Of a stretch of 64,000 bases of DNA, positions 33,401 to 48,400 are shown one piece after another (position 1 is the stretch's first letter; each line of letters starts with the position of its first letter). The translations under genes were made by a program, and so were the position numbers. The DNA is from Litoditis marina (Eukaryota > Nematoda > Chromadorea > Rhabditida > Rhabditidae): assembly GCA_964036275.1 (NCBI GenBank), contig OZ038438.1, positions 14,553,720-14,617,719 on the forward strand. Direction: 5' to 3'. Below the pieces are notes generated by a model. It searched no databases, was not told where the DNA came from, and worked only from the letters and a program-made list of their open reading frames with translations.

Positions 33401-36400
33401 GCATTGAGATTGAAATATCCAATCGGCCAGTTTATATGCTAAATTAGGTCATTCACCGGCTGGTATTTATGGTTTGTGTCGATAAAAAGCGTGCATAAGA
33501 AGAAAGCTCTAATTTATTTAGTTACAGTGTAGAAAGAACAGTTAGAGAAAAAATAGTATCGGAAAAATTAACTAGAGAGCGTTTGTTCATGCGGCCAGGT
33601 TTGCTGTGACCAAGGCCGGGATCAATTCTGTGACTACCCTTATCCCGGTTCCGATATTTGATAATGTTTTAGGTTCTTCTCTCTTGGACTGGACATAGGA
33701 ATCCATGCTAACTCTTCTCTACATAAGATGAGAGAACGGGCGGACAAATTGTATCAGGAAAATCATATCAGGTAGGTGGAACATCCACATATGGGTCGTT
33801 GGTCGGATCACCATTTTAAGATTTTATATCTTTGAAATATTTTTTCTGCTGTTTGTTATGGGTACACGTGGTTTATATGGTTGGTACTGTTACTAGGTGT
33901 AGATATTGTATGTTAACATACTGTGAATTGTAGTTGTTGAATGTGTATATATTGTTAATAGTAGTAGTAGTTGACTGTTGTTTCTCTCAGATTCATTGGC
34001 TCGGCCGTCGTTTGCAAGTATGAGATGGAGAAAGCGTTGTCGGGCGATCGGGTGACCATGCAGATGAGTGTCACCAATTGTGACTGCATCGAGTTCCTCA
34101 CTCCGGATTCGAATCCGGTTCGTTCTTAATTTACTCTATTTGTCTGTTGGCCTATCTATCATCAGTTCTGATATGAAAATCGTGACAAGTTTCGAAGCTC
34201 TGTAATCAAAGATGATATTTAAGTATTAATGTCAATACTGATGTATTTATGTTTCAGTCAGAACCGTCCAGATGTCATTTCCCACTTCTTGATTTCTCCC
34301 AGTTCGAAAATGTGGAACGAGTTCCTCACCTGAAACTCGTGTGCACCGTTACCGGAGCAGAGAAACTTCAGGTTTCATTTAAAGTTTAATTGTTTCATAT
34401 AATTATTATGTTCATGAGATGATGTTTGCGGAACGTTGTTACGACCAAACGTTGAACACTCGTGACACAGTATACTGAAACAAAATTTTCGCGTCTTTAT
34501 GAACGATTTTGACAAAATACTAAAATACCTGTGAGAATCACTGGAGAACCGGGTATTTCTCGATCTCGAACATAACCGCGAACCAGTTACTTCAGAGTTT
34601 CTGTTTTTTTATTTCACTGAAGGATTGAAAACAACTGTTTTGTTCTCCACCTCCAGTGACTGTTTCGTGGTTCGGTACGCAAATGACACAATTCTTCACT
34701 GAAGTTGTCGAAATGAAACTGGATCGTCCCGTTTTATGGAGTCCTTAGCCATTGCTCCGCCACATGAGTGGTAGCCGATATGTTTTATCCAATTTGTTTC
34801 TAGACAAAAGTGAATGTGTATCTGGGAAATTGTCGAACGGAACTGGATTTGTCAATGATAGACCGAATAGCAGAACTGATCTCACCCCGCCCCTTCTTCG
34901 ATGACCCATCGTTCGGTAGACCGAAAAGAGCCAATCTATCCAGGTATTGCGTTCGCCAAGTTTGGTCAAAATTTGTCGGTCAAGTTCACATCTCACTCAT
35001 TGTTAGTATCTAAATTTAATTAACTTTTATAGTAAGTTAGCAGACTTCTTCTTACTTACAGGTACAAAATCCAGAGAAAGATTGAATTAGATTAATTTCC
35101 ACGCTGAGAGAAACATTTTCCACTATTCGATAAGTTTCAATGTTTGATTACTCGGATCCGACTATATATCGAGTTATATTCGTACTCCTGTTATTCTGGT
35201 ATAAGCGCACTACCAATAATATGCATCCGATAATTTATTTTGTTTGAAATCGGATGGTTTTATTAGATTTCGCATTTTCAGGAAAGAACATCTACACTTG
35301 AATGAAGATTTGTTTGCGCAATCTACTACTGTGGAGAGTAGCCATGACAATACCTGGAGCATTGCTTGCGAGGAGTTGGTCATTGATCTCAGGTATGCTA
35401 CTCTATTACTCATACCTGCTATTTGTGTTATCTGAACAACGAAATATGTATGACATGTGATTGAGTGCTTAAGTGTCACTGGTTGGAAATAAAGTTGTCC
35501 TTTTGTTCATGTAACGTTCTCTTGATAAATTTATCAGTCGTAAAATAAAGTTTGACTAAAGTAAGTCTACTTTGAACAAACAGAAACTCCTTCCAGAACA
35601 ACATTTGGTTTGAATGTTTGTTTGTTCTGTAAACATTTTCTGTTCAGAGTGCCCATCGTCGATCTCCAGCAAAATATCTCTTCTCGTTTGCCATACAAGC
35701 ATCGTAATGTGCATCCGGAGTTCATACAGCTAACGCTCAAGTCTGCCACCGTCGAACTACCCTCACATGAAGATAGTTTGAACGTTGTTCTACAATGCTC
35801 CCAAGTCACAGGTCTGCCTATCAATATTTATATTATTTAAAGCTCCATGGCGGTGTAAATTTCATAATGGTGTTCAGTTAACAGTTGGAATAGGCTAAAT
35901 AGTCATACGATTTCAGACCTTTGGAATTATTTTGGGTTAGCTCAATTTTTATATTTATTACAGGTAGCTTTTGCGGAACATCATCTAAGCTCTCTCAAGT
36001 ATCGGACGAGGACAGATGTTTCCTGTTCGGTACACGCGCGAGAGTAATCGATAAGGTTCAGTGAGTCGATTTCATATTCTTTTTTTCAAACATAATTTTT
36101 TGTGCTTTCGCTGCCAAATATAGCGCCAGCCGCGACAGTACTCGTAGTATTTAGCGTGTTGTAGTTGATGGGTTGGACAACTTACAACCATTGTTATGCA
36201 TATTTCGTGCTCTGTCGCAGCTGATGCAAGGTGTTCAGCAGAAAGTATGAATGCCCCCTCACTTTAGGGTTTGATATCTTTAAAACATGCATATAAGGTG
36301 TGTTTACTCAATCTCGGTGTAGTTTGATCCCACTGCTTTCAATCGGCATTTGTGATTCGTGTTTCGAGATCAAACAACAACGGTTGATCAGTGCTGTTTT

Positions 36401-39400
36401 ATGTACAGGTAGTAACAATTGCTTGGATTCCTAAATGTGAGTGAACTCGAAATTTGCTTCCAGGTTCAAGTTCTGTTATGATCCTCGCAACAAGAGTCTG
36501 AAAGCTTCTTCGAGTCAGATACAGTTATTACCAGATGTAAGTTTTCTATGCGTTGTCAATAGCCGGGAGCACAGGCACTAGCACAGTTAATGGATAGACG
36601 GTTCTTGGGGTGGTGTTATTGTAATATACAATCTGTGGTCAACTTTACTTTACTGAGTAGACTAGATCTTTTTTTGTGGTCCATCGAAGAATTAGCGGTT
36701 TTAGATGTGGATTGAGACGAGTGACTGTTTTACAACATGTATAATATTCTTTGTAGGTTCCTGATATGAGTAAGAGCATCTCGATGAGTGTCCTTCAAAG
36801 TCAACCCACAAGAGACGGTCCATTCTCACAGACGCGCCGACAGTTTGCCAACTCAGATGGAGATGTAAGTTCTCATCGCACGTTCTGTTGCTAATAATTC
36901 CGTTCAGCATTTTATAAAGGAAGATTATTCATGACAGATGTTTTCACCCGTGTCAAGAGAAATGAATCGGTAAATCTGTTTTGCAGATAATACAAGCAGG
37001 CAGTCGCGAGGAAATGGAAAAGTTCGCATCAGATTCTGTACAACTCTCCGACTCTGTTCTGCACATCGAAATTCCAGTACTTCGCCTGTTGCTCTGTAGT
37101 CACCCATATCTGGAAGTGTTATACAATAGATTGGTGAGCGTTATTTAACAAAATTTTGACGAATGCATTTTAAGGATTCTTTTGTTGAACATCACGGCAC
37201 TTTTTCATTACACAGATCCGCACTTAACGAAAGAACCATGTCTTTTGAACCCAATGTCTAACAACCTCGAAGATCAACTGATGCAAACTTGTAAAATTCC
37301 TGTGGTTGTACAATCCGTTGTCAGGGATAATTGTTAAGGTGAATGATCTGGCTTTGTGGCAACCAGCTGCCCCCTCGTTGAATCCTAGTACCTCCGATGT
37401 CCACATAAATGTTCTGCCGGAGAAGTTTCATGAATACAAGGACTCTGAGAGAGGTTGGTGGTTCTTTTGAGGAATTTCTTCGCTTCGTAAGACTTCGTAA
37501 GATAATGTTTGTTCAAGCTAAATGGGGCAAAAAACATTTTTCAAGATCCACCCATCGTTTCTTTAAGCTATTTGCTAGTGGTAGTACTTAAAAAACGTAC
37601 AGATGTGTTTTTCAATTCCTTTTAGATGATGATGACGAAACGGTCGAAGAATCTATACCATCTAGCTCTGGCTTCGATAGGAATAAGTCTCACAACTTCA
37701 GTGTGCTACTGAATGTGGACCATGGTACTGTGTTGTTGGGAACTGTTCTCAAGGAGGTTTGTGTGGGCTTATGTACCTTCTTAGATTCGATAATACCATT
37801 CCTTGCTTGATCAGTTTCGTGCATACACAAGGCGACTTATTAAACGAAAAAAACTGATTTGGAAATAGGGAAATAACGTTTTCAACACTAAACTTCGACA
37901 ATTTTTAGAATCAGGATAGTTAAAACTCCCGATTTTGAAGAAAAACGGGTGATTCAGTGAACCCTCAAATAAAATCGCCCTAGGTGTGGTTCTGTGAGAA
38001 TGACCACTGCATGAGTATTCATTAAGAATGAATATATACTATGATCTAACTCATTATTTAATTGTAAGCGATCTGTGGTCATACACCAGCAAGGTTGCAC
38101 GAATAGTCAGAAAAGTTCGAAAAACGGACTACGTTTTAGCCGAAAAGATGAAAATCGTTCCAACTTTGCGGAAAAATTCTCAATTTTCACGTGTTTACAT
38201 CTAAAAACGGAGTACTTTTCATCGCTAAGTCGGACCTCACTGGTGTATGTCGGTCATTTTCACGAAGGTAAACTACCTGGTGAAAATTTTGCAGAGCATC
38301 GAGAAACTACTGTACCATTCGTAAACTAAAGTTTCTTTCAGTTCCTAGTCGCATAATTGATATCAATCAGAGATCAATTATTCTTCGTTATGTTCCAGAA
38401 TGGCATGAGTGTTGGGAATAGTCAAGTAGCCGTTGAACTGACAGGCATGCAGTTGTTCACAGTGGTAGGATATCATCAAGATATGGACCACACCTTCTTC
38501 CATTTCACCACCAGAAAAGTGACAGCTGGCCATCGGAGTGAGTTCAAATGTGGTCAATAGTTATTTATCTACAAGGGGCTGTGATTACCACCGCGAGATT
38601 AAGTTGTTTTGATCAAATGAATTATGTTTGGAATTAGTGCAATTTCAGATCACGGCCAATGTGCGAAGCGTGGTTTGATTCCGCGAAACCTCAACATGAA
38701 AGATTTCGGGAAAGTTCACAGGTACGTATTGTTTATAGGTTCAACATAAAGTTATAGGAGATGTTTGATATACAATAGTTATCAATTGTGTTTTAGGGAT
38801 GATATTCAGTTGGAGTCAATCTCTTCCGCCGATCCCTTTTGTGATGCTGCAGCCGGAAATGCTATTGCGGTTGCAATGCACTTACATGCTCGTCCAAATG
38901 AAAACGTGAAGGTGACATATTTTTACCGTCTTTTCCTTGTATTAATCACTCATGTGTTATGGCCAATAAAATGCAAAGCAATATGAAGTACAACCACAGA
39001 AAACTTCGGCGTCATTCGAGAAATTCGTGTAGTTCTCTCTTATAGAACCTTTGCTTATTGCATATAAATAAAATAATTTTCGAAACATTTATGCGCATGT
39101 TCTGAAGGTGGATATGAAATAATGGGTGAAACTATGCTCAATATCTCGGCGTGTATTTGCATCAGTCAATTGGCAATGGATTAAACTGACCAATGTTCGA
39201 TAGTTTGTTTGAGGACGTTTCCATGTGACTCTTAGAGGTAGGCAAGTTCTCTCTGTGTCATTTGTAATGTGGGGTTGTGTTGACCTATCTGGTTTCAGGA
39301 TATTCTTATGGCAGTAGCTCTTCGGAATACTAGTGTTCATGTCAGTCCCTTCCGAGACGTGGGACATTTGTGGGTCACACAGTTGGTGGATATGTTCAAT

Positions 39401-42400
39401 CTGACTGATTATGATGTGGCTGGCTACGTACCTCCCATAGTCACGGTAGATTTTTCTAATATTAGATGTCAAAAAACTACATTTCTCACGTATATAATTT
39501 ATGCCGTGGTCGTTTCCTGATCACTGTGGTTGCCAATCTATCAATGATTGCAAATTGTTGTTTAAGACATGGTTTCTTCTACATACTGTATTTGCATCAG
39601 GCTGCGTTCTATATGTGTTGCTTGCCACAACAGTGGGTAGAATCTGATACACTATTGCGTAATTTAATATGTTATTATTAATTTAATATGCTTTCATCTT
39701 CAGAGTGACATCCAGGTTCATCTTGACAATGTTGTTCTAGCGTATGACCACGCGACTGTGAAACCTGACAGTACAACTAGACTAAGGTAACTTATCTTGT
39801 TCATATATTCCCGCTATCGTATTTTTTTTGTTATTATTTGTTGTTTCCGGCTTTAAGTAATATAATAGTTTCGTTGTTGAATGTAAATACTTCAGGCTGG
39901 TTCTTGGTCAGACGAATATCAGCAGTGCGGTTGTCGCGAACAATGATGCCTCAAAGGTAATAATTGTTCTAGTATGTTCTACTTACAATGATATTTTATT
40001 ACTGTAGGAAGGTAATATATACGTTTTTGAGAATAATGATATAATTATTATATTCTTTCACGGAAACTATTTCAGCCGTGTATGACTTTTGTGGAATTAC
40101 ACAAAGTACACACACATGATGCCGAACGCTAACCACTTGACCACTCGACGCCCAGTAATTTCATTCTTCTTGATATGTAGGTTCACATTATTCTTCAATT
40201 TCAGCTGTCATGTATTTTCGAGAAGTCCAAGTTGTACATGTCGAATGAGCGACCGAAGGAGGGTGTCCGTTTCGAGAATGAGCCCTGTGAGCAGGACAAC
40301 TCGTTCTTCCCCATCATGGATGTTGGTCTGTTCCATCTCGAGGTAAGTTTGGGTTTTCCCGGTCGTTGTGCTGGTTTGTAGTGTCCATATAAACACATTC
40401 AGTGTATTAATTGTTCAATGCAAAACTAATTTGTTATATTAGGTTATTTTATTTGAACAAAATATAATTGTGTCACTAGGACTTTTGGATGGTGGTATGA
40501 TTAAGTTAATGTGCTCAGTGAGAGATGTACTCAAAACCGTTTCGACCCTGATTCAAGACGGTTTTGGGTTTTCTCAGAGGGTTGGGTCATCATCAGTTGA
40601 ACCCCTCTGAGAAAATGAAAACAGGACGAAAAGACTAACTGACCGTCTTCTAGCGGAGAATTGAGAGAAATGAACATTGCTCTTACTTCATTGCACAGTT
40701 CAAGCTCGAAAGCTGGTATACGTGTTTCCACCTTACCATGTTAAATGTTGGAAGGCAGTGGGGCGATTTCGCCAAACCAACTCGAGGGAAACACGCTTTT
40801 GGATTTATATTAGGTTATTTTATTTGAACAAAATATAATTGTGTCACTAGGACTAGGACTGCCTTCCAACATTTAACATGGTAAGGTGGAAACACGTATA
40901 CCAGCTTTCGAGCTTGAACTGTGCAATGAAGTAAGAGCAATGTTCATTTCTCTCAATTCTCCGCTAGAAGACGGTCAGTTAGTCTTTTCGTCCTGTTTTC
41001 ATTTTCTCAGAGGGGTTCAACTGATGATGACCCAACCCTCTGAGAAAACCCAAAACCGTCTTGAATCAGGGTCGAAACGGTTTTGAGTACATCTCTCACT
41101 GAGCACATTAACTTAATCATAATTTGTTATAGTACATATTGTAATGTTTGTATCGTATATAATATTTTAACTGGAACTATTCAGGTTCTATCTTCTCTAT
41201 TGGCAGAAAGCGAGTTACATCGAAGAGCTACTCCATTGGTTGAGGTTGTCTGTAAAAATGATATCATAAAGGTTTGTGACACATCTTGAGCGCTCTCATT
41301 CTTTCCTGTTGTATTTATATCTCTTTCATTTTAAACTTGTCAATATTAACTTCATAGATAGTATTTATTACTTTTAATTCATTTAATCATTTATGTATTA
41401 ACTTTATCCTAGTTAACATGATTTCATTTAACCTAATTCTGTTTATTTAATTGCATATTTGCCTACATTGTGCTCATTTCTGTTTTATTCAGGCTTGGAT
41501 TTGTGCGGACTCTCTCGTTTCATTGATCAACGTGGTTAGCGAAATATCAGAGTCGGACGAGATCAAACCAATACCAATGGATGAAGAAGATCTAGACAGT
41601 ACTTTTGGGGAGGACTCCGCCAGTGAGGTGAGAACTTGTGCAGTGTATGCGTTTAGTACGATGCCTTCGAAAGTGTTGTAGTCTAACCTACACATATTAG
41701 TCCGAAAAGTTTATATGATTATCTCTTCCAAACTAGGTTTCTTCTCCAACTTTTTTCTTTTTTTCGGACACCCACCCTCATTACAGAAACTGGTAGTTGA
41801 TCACATGAATAATTAACGATTTTACTTGTATTCCTCTACATATTTCTGTGTGTACTTCAACTCTCCCCTCTCCAACTTTGTGACATTCTTCATGTTGTAC
41901 CCTGTTACGTTTGAAATGTTCAGGCATGTGCTTCCACCTGGAGCAGGCCGGCATCCCTGGCCAAACCCGACGGCGACAATCTTCCGTTGCCTGTCAAGCA
42001 GCAACTACAGGTGTGACTATCTTCCATTAAGTCATCCCCCCTGTGTAATGTCTCTTTGTTTTTATTACCTACAGTTAGCTACATTAAGTATCTTGTATTT
42101 TCTTCATTTTTCACATCATATCAATTATTTTTAGAATAATTAAACGCATATGGTTATGGATTATGTAAAACAAACCGATTATAATGGTAATCATGTTTAC
42201 AGGACATGATTGTGTCTGCTAGTAGGGAGGAAAATGAGAAACGAAGTGCCAGCGAGTGTATTCCTGTTGGCGCGGATGCCGTCGAGGAGTTCTCGAATAA
42301 TTCTCTCAATCAGCAGAGCAAGGTATTTATGAATTTCTCCTCTCTCCCTCTCTCTTGAATTCCTTCGTTTCATGAAGGTTCATTGCTCGTGTGGTATCAG

Positions 42401-45400
42401 AAAGTTATGCGTTACGCTTCAAAAGGATTTAGAAACCTAAACGGACGAGTACTGTGATCGAGCGAGCGTTTACTCGATTATTTCCAGAATCTTTTGGCAG
42501 ATGCGCTCTCTGATGATTCACTCAACAGATCAAGGCCGTATTCAATTTCTACTGACGAAGAGTTTTGCATGGTCGACGACATACTTGGCAGCGGAATTAC
42601 GGTATATATTTTTAATATTTGCTGGAATTCATGGTTAGTTTACTGGCTTCCACGTATATGTTACTTGTCTTCTAGGATCTATGTATCATATGTGTTCAGA
42701 ACGCTGCTGGTGAACCAACCATCAAGTACATTGGAAAGAAGCTGCCAGTGGATGATCCTATTCCCATTAATTGGCAGCATTTCCGGATACCAGATGAGTG
42801 GAGAACAGACGGCCTGGGGGCTCTACAAGGCAGTGGGTCTCCCCCTCTTCTGCGGTATGCGGCTTTATTATTATTATTATTATTATTATCAGTGTTATTC
42901 TCTCACAGTCAAAGGTGAGGGGAATCTGGGTTACATTCTAGCTTAGCGTCTTTACCGAAAAATATTAATTTTGCAAAATTGAGACCGATTTCAGCAGTGT
43001 AAATTAGCAGTGGATATAGTTTAAAAAAGGCTCCAATCTTGGAAGAATTTGGTCTTGTGAAGATAGGATCTGGGATGTATTTCGAAGCAGTAGTCAAACA
43101 TGCGGTGTTTTTGAAAAATAACCTCAAATGTTGATTACAGCTGGTAGTACTTATGACTAGATGGTTTTTGACCAGTTCTTTTTTCACATTTAATTTGGTA
43201 GTTACCAACAATACAAACTACATTATCTTGACATTTGTTGAGGATGAAAGGTGAAAAGCTTGTCAAATCATAATTAGAGCATCATACTTGGGGTATATTT
43301 ATTCAATGGGCGAAGTTTACCCAATGAAATATTATCTTCAGGTACATGATTCGTGATGTCAGTGTTGAGCTTCACATTTACGGCGGAAATGATTTCAGTG
43401 AGTTTAATTGCGGATCAGTACCCTATATGGTGTTCTCTACCGCACATCTTAGGTGTTGCTCAGAATTCCAAAACTCACGACTATCAGATTTGCTGGGTTG
43501 TGGAAAGCAGTTAACTCTAAGACAAAATTTATGTGAACTTTCCAGAGAATGACGACTACAAGCCATGCAGCTACAGCGTTGAGGAGTACCGCAAAGGTGT
43601 GGGTAGAGGTCAGAAAGTGGGTTCTGATGCCAAGGGAGGGCACAACCGAGATCACTCTGTGGCCGTTGTGGTGGAAATGAGCAAGGTGAGCGAAGTTGAG
43701 TGTTGGTAGAAATATGAGTCGAAAGGTTGCTTCTATCGGACGATTTTCGGCACTACATGTAACTTGTCCACCTGATCGATTATTCGTATTAGCTGCCACT
43801 GGTTTTATAGTCAAGATATATAATTAGGTTCGACATTTTCTTTTGCTGACTTCTCCATTAGTTCCGTTTTTCGTGGTTCATCTAGTTTTCTCCATAATTG
43901 AATTACAAATCTGTTCAGATCACGATGTTGTATCAAATGTTCGCCAAAGATGCTCAAGTCATGTGTACAACCCTCTTCTCCATTCACGATATTGTCATAC
44001 GGGATATGTTGACCATTAGCAAGATCAAGGAGTTGATGTATCAAGTAAGAAACGGTTGTATACTTATGTGACAGGTTGATAGGTTTGTCGTCGACTTAAC
44101 GAATGAATTCTGGCTGGGTCATTTAGTTCGAAAACTCATCTTTCCCTAATTTTCTGCTTCGTTGAGAAAATAGTTCTTTCGAACCTCGGGAGGTTGTACT
44201 GTAGCAAACGTTTCAGACTTGTCAGTCAACTAAAAAAAATTAGTTTTTTTTGAACCATGAATACGTTAGTTAGAACCTTGTTTAGAAAATGCGGTTTCGG
44301 ATTGAACACATTTTCCGGTTTTTTGGTAATAACCAGTTAAATTAGTCGCAGCACGAGTAGATTAGACACTAGCTTTTTGTTTTGTCATTCTACAACAATC
44401 AGTGGGTTGATTATGTTTTATTTAGTATTCCAATGCAACCCAGCTTCGTCGCACATGTGCACCTATGTTGGCGGTACGGATTGTCGAATCTCACACCAGA
44501 GAGGGGAAATTACGGGTGAGTTCCACAGCGCCGGGATGTGACAGTGTTGCGCAAATCTTACTTCTTACCCGATTTTCTATCTCATTTGTGTTCCCCACAG
44601 TCTTCAAATATCATACACTAAATGCTCAGCGTTTCGAGAAAACCCCCCCCTGTGTTTGGTCCGAAGATTTGGGCAAAACCCCCCCCCCCCCCCCTCGAAA
44701 GTTGATCTGATTCAGCGATTTTTTAAATTAAGGGCAAAACCCCCTTATAATGGCTGAGGGGGAGGGCAAAACCCCCCTGTTTGAAAAAGTCACAACTCTG
44801 AGGCATTCAGGGTATGTCAAATATTAAATGAATACCTCATTTTCCAGGTTTCTATGTTGCCTGTGAAGCTGAATGTTGACCAAGACACAATGAATTTCCT
44901 CGAAGATTTCATTGAGGACGTTACTTCCACCATGCGGTTGCCCAACAAAGGTATTTTTTCTGATTCCCACGTTACTCACGTGGACTATTAGTTAAAGTTA
45001 CCCCTGTTCTTCAAAGTTCCACGTGGAATTTTGCAGAGGACAGTCTCAGAGGGAAACTCTGTAAGGCAGACCGAGTTTAGCCTGCCATCCCCATCCGGCC
45101 AGGGATCATTAGGGGAGGCCTCAACTAGTTATTTTTTCTCGAGAACTTGATTATCTGATTCTGTACTCGTACTACTCAGAACAAGCGTCGTTGCAAAACT
45201 GTAAATTACTGTTTATACAGCGTGGCTATCATAGATATTGATTTTCCCTCTCGTCGTCTGACGTCTCTTCGGGGTACACTATATCTCTAGGTTTGTTGCA
45301 ATACAGTTTCGACCAAACGCGAATTTGTAATTAACAGAGCGCGTTCCGAGAACAAGCGCTTGAAATTGTTTCTGATAATCGAGGTTTTCCTATCAAAAGG

Positions 45401-48400
45401 GTATGAAAATTTCTAATGCATACTGTGCAGGTAGAGATGATGAGGACTATGTGTTTTTAGCGTTAGAATGACTCCATTTTTTCGTTATTCATTTCATTTC
45501 AGTAACCGATGCTGTTGCGGATCGTCCCCTGTTGGAAGTTCCAGCGCAGCCACGAAAAACGCAGCCCAACTCCAAACTGTTGATGCCTCAGGCGGATATG
45601 CTGAATCTGGAGCCGCTTACACCCTCACCCGTCCAACCTATGTCACCACTGGGTTAGTGGCCCGCCAATACATATATGCTCATCGTTTTGTTGAAATCTG
45701 TTCAGTGAAGCTTTACAGTGTTTTCGGCTACAACTGTAAATTCCCTCGCATACTCATTCGAATAACATTATAGGAAATTACACGTTGTGCATATTAAGGT
45801 TTATCAATGTATTCGCTATCAGCCTATTAGAAGTGAACGAAATCGTGCTTTATTCCCACATCTACTTACAGGAGATCTATCGTATTTGATGGACCGCCCC
45901 AACAGCCACACATCGCCCGTGAAACGTCCTCTAATGGATGCTCCGTTGACCGATTCTGCGGTTTCCATAGGTACGCATCACTTCCTAATTGGCTACCAAC
46001 CGTATTCATAATCTTGTTCACCTTCGTTGTTTTTGCAGGGAATATTTTCGAGCCCAGAAGTGAATCAGCTTTCCGCACTTCATCTTCGATGACTAAGGTT
46101 AGTTTGTTTCGTCTCTCTTGCTCTCTCTCCCTCTCCCCTCTCCATCTCCCTATCCTTCTCTCTCACGTACTTATCCAATTCCTCATTGGGTCACGTCATC
46201 ACATGTCCTTGAGCTAATTGTCAAGTGATACTATATCTGTTTACCCTGACATCATTCCAGTCATCCAGTTCGGATGTGGTTGCAACCGAGGACCATGGCG
46301 GTCTGTTCGAAGTCTGTGAGGGTAACATGTTCGATGATGTGCAAGGCGACTGGAACAGTACCCACGAACCCATGTACGTGTCCATCATTACAGTACATTT
46401 GGACCATAGGAAAGGGTGATAATTTAAAATGAGACGGTTGTTTCATCGAATTACTCAGGCTAGAGGAATATCAAAGTAGTGATAGCATGAACTCAACTAA
46501 CAATTTACAATCCTACACATAATTTTGGCTTTTGAACAGTTCATCTTGTCAAACATCCGACCACGGCTGGTTCCCTTTAACCATTACCAAATATTTGCCT
46601 GGCATAGTAGCTAATTTTTTGTAACTGGATTAGTAGTGTAGATTAACGTGCTTAGCAGACATTTTGTTTACATCTCTCATTCTCAAAAAAGAATAGATTG
46701 TGTTGATGCTCTATTTCTACATCAAGCTATATGACATCTGCTGCATTTTTGCTGTGATTATCAATTAGTGAATTACAACTGCGCCAATAGCACGACTCCG
46801 AGTAGCCGTAATGTGGTGTTTGTTTCCAGTTACCCCGGTCTGTCCTCTGACTCCAGCGAGGATCTGTTAGCCCGTTCTACGATGGAAGGATCTATCCATC
46901 CGTCCCTGTTCGAAGATGAGTTGGTGGACACCAGCAGTGGAGTAGAACGGGACATCGACAATGATACCGTCAGTCTTTATTTGCCTATTTCTCCTTTGTT
47001 ATGAAAGAGTGAAATTCATCCAGTACAACTATTACATGACCATTTTTATTATTTTAGGGACCACTTTATTCACACACGTTCTGCACGTAGTGGGGTTTGG
47101 CTGGTACTAGCAGTAGGGCGATAAGTGACGTGCTGCGAGTTCTGTTGAAACTTTTGGGTTGTGCCATAATGATAATGATAAAATTTGTACTAGATTATCA
47201 AGTAATGATTGTATTTGATAATTGTTCCTGTTCAAGTCGACGGTACGAGACGAAGAAGGCACCGAGATGAACGTTTCTATGGAAAGGGCCATTGAATACG
47301 ATGACAACGGTCAAGTCAGGGGAGACACCTTTTTCAAGTTGGTTTTTTGTTTTTCTATCTTTGTTTACTCTTCTTAAAACGAAAAATTGTATTTTTGGTC
47401 GGAAATTGGTGGTTTGCAGTAGTTACAATTTTTTTCAGAGAGTTCATATTTTCGCCCTCGGTGTCCATCTTCATCGATTATCATGGCAAGAACAAGCTCT
47501 CTGATAAGGGAAGCGCTGTGTTAGGTATGTAAAAACTACAATTTAAGACAATTTGTCCAAAAAACCTTTCGCTCCAAACTCGGGAAGATTGTCTACTCAC
47601 ACCTTACTGTTGTATGGCTATGTTCCATTCTGGGACTGTAGTTCGATGAAGTACTTGTTTTCAGGCATCGTAAAAGGGTTCAGTCAACTGAACAGAACCG
47701 AGCTCGTACTCAAGGAGATCAACAACAGAAACGGACTGCTCGGTGTGGGGAAATGTGTGAACGTTAGTTTTGTTTTGTAGCTCAAAAGTCTCGAGAATTG
47801 TTAATGTCTAGGAGCATTCGCTTTTCTCGGACCCTGATGTCCGAAAACTAAGATGACTTTTCACATTCAGGGTTCAGGATTAGAGGTGAAACGTATCATT
47901 TACATTTCTTCCTATTAACTATTATTCCATACTGTAACTGTATTACATTAGAGGTTTCATTTTTATTATCTCCTATTTGAAATTGATAATTGCAGTTTGC
48001 TGTCAATGAGTGGTACGAAGACGTTGTCAACAATCTTCCAAACGTCCTGGCTACATACGGGCCCATAAGTCCACTTGTGCAAATCGGTCAGTTTATGGTT
48101 GTTTATTGTTCGGTTGCCTGCTGTTTTTGACGTAGAGTAGAATTTTCCGCAGTTGAATTCGATTGGCGCAAGTTTTTTCTCGAAATTTTAGCAGTGGAAA
48201 TGTATTGAGATTGGTTTGTGCGCCTCCGGGGCACTTTCGAGGCGCACACATAAAATTCAATAGGCTTGGGCTCGGTTCTTTCTATACAGCAAGACGTTCA
48301 GTTTGGTCAATTTTCACTTTGTGTAAGAATAGGCTGTTTTGACGTTTTAAATGAGAAGAATAACCGCGAAAAAGTTTATGAATCGACTTAAAGCGAAAAT

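Noticed and set aside
40531..41086. Two identical 66-aa proteins on opposite strands
   Set aside because: They are the two arms of the inverted duplication; the frame has no domain, no splice context and is broken in the related copy at 58066-58176.
42494..42946. 150-codon single-exon gene
   Set aside because: It is ATG2 exon 39 read through its intron; the continuation is not conserved.
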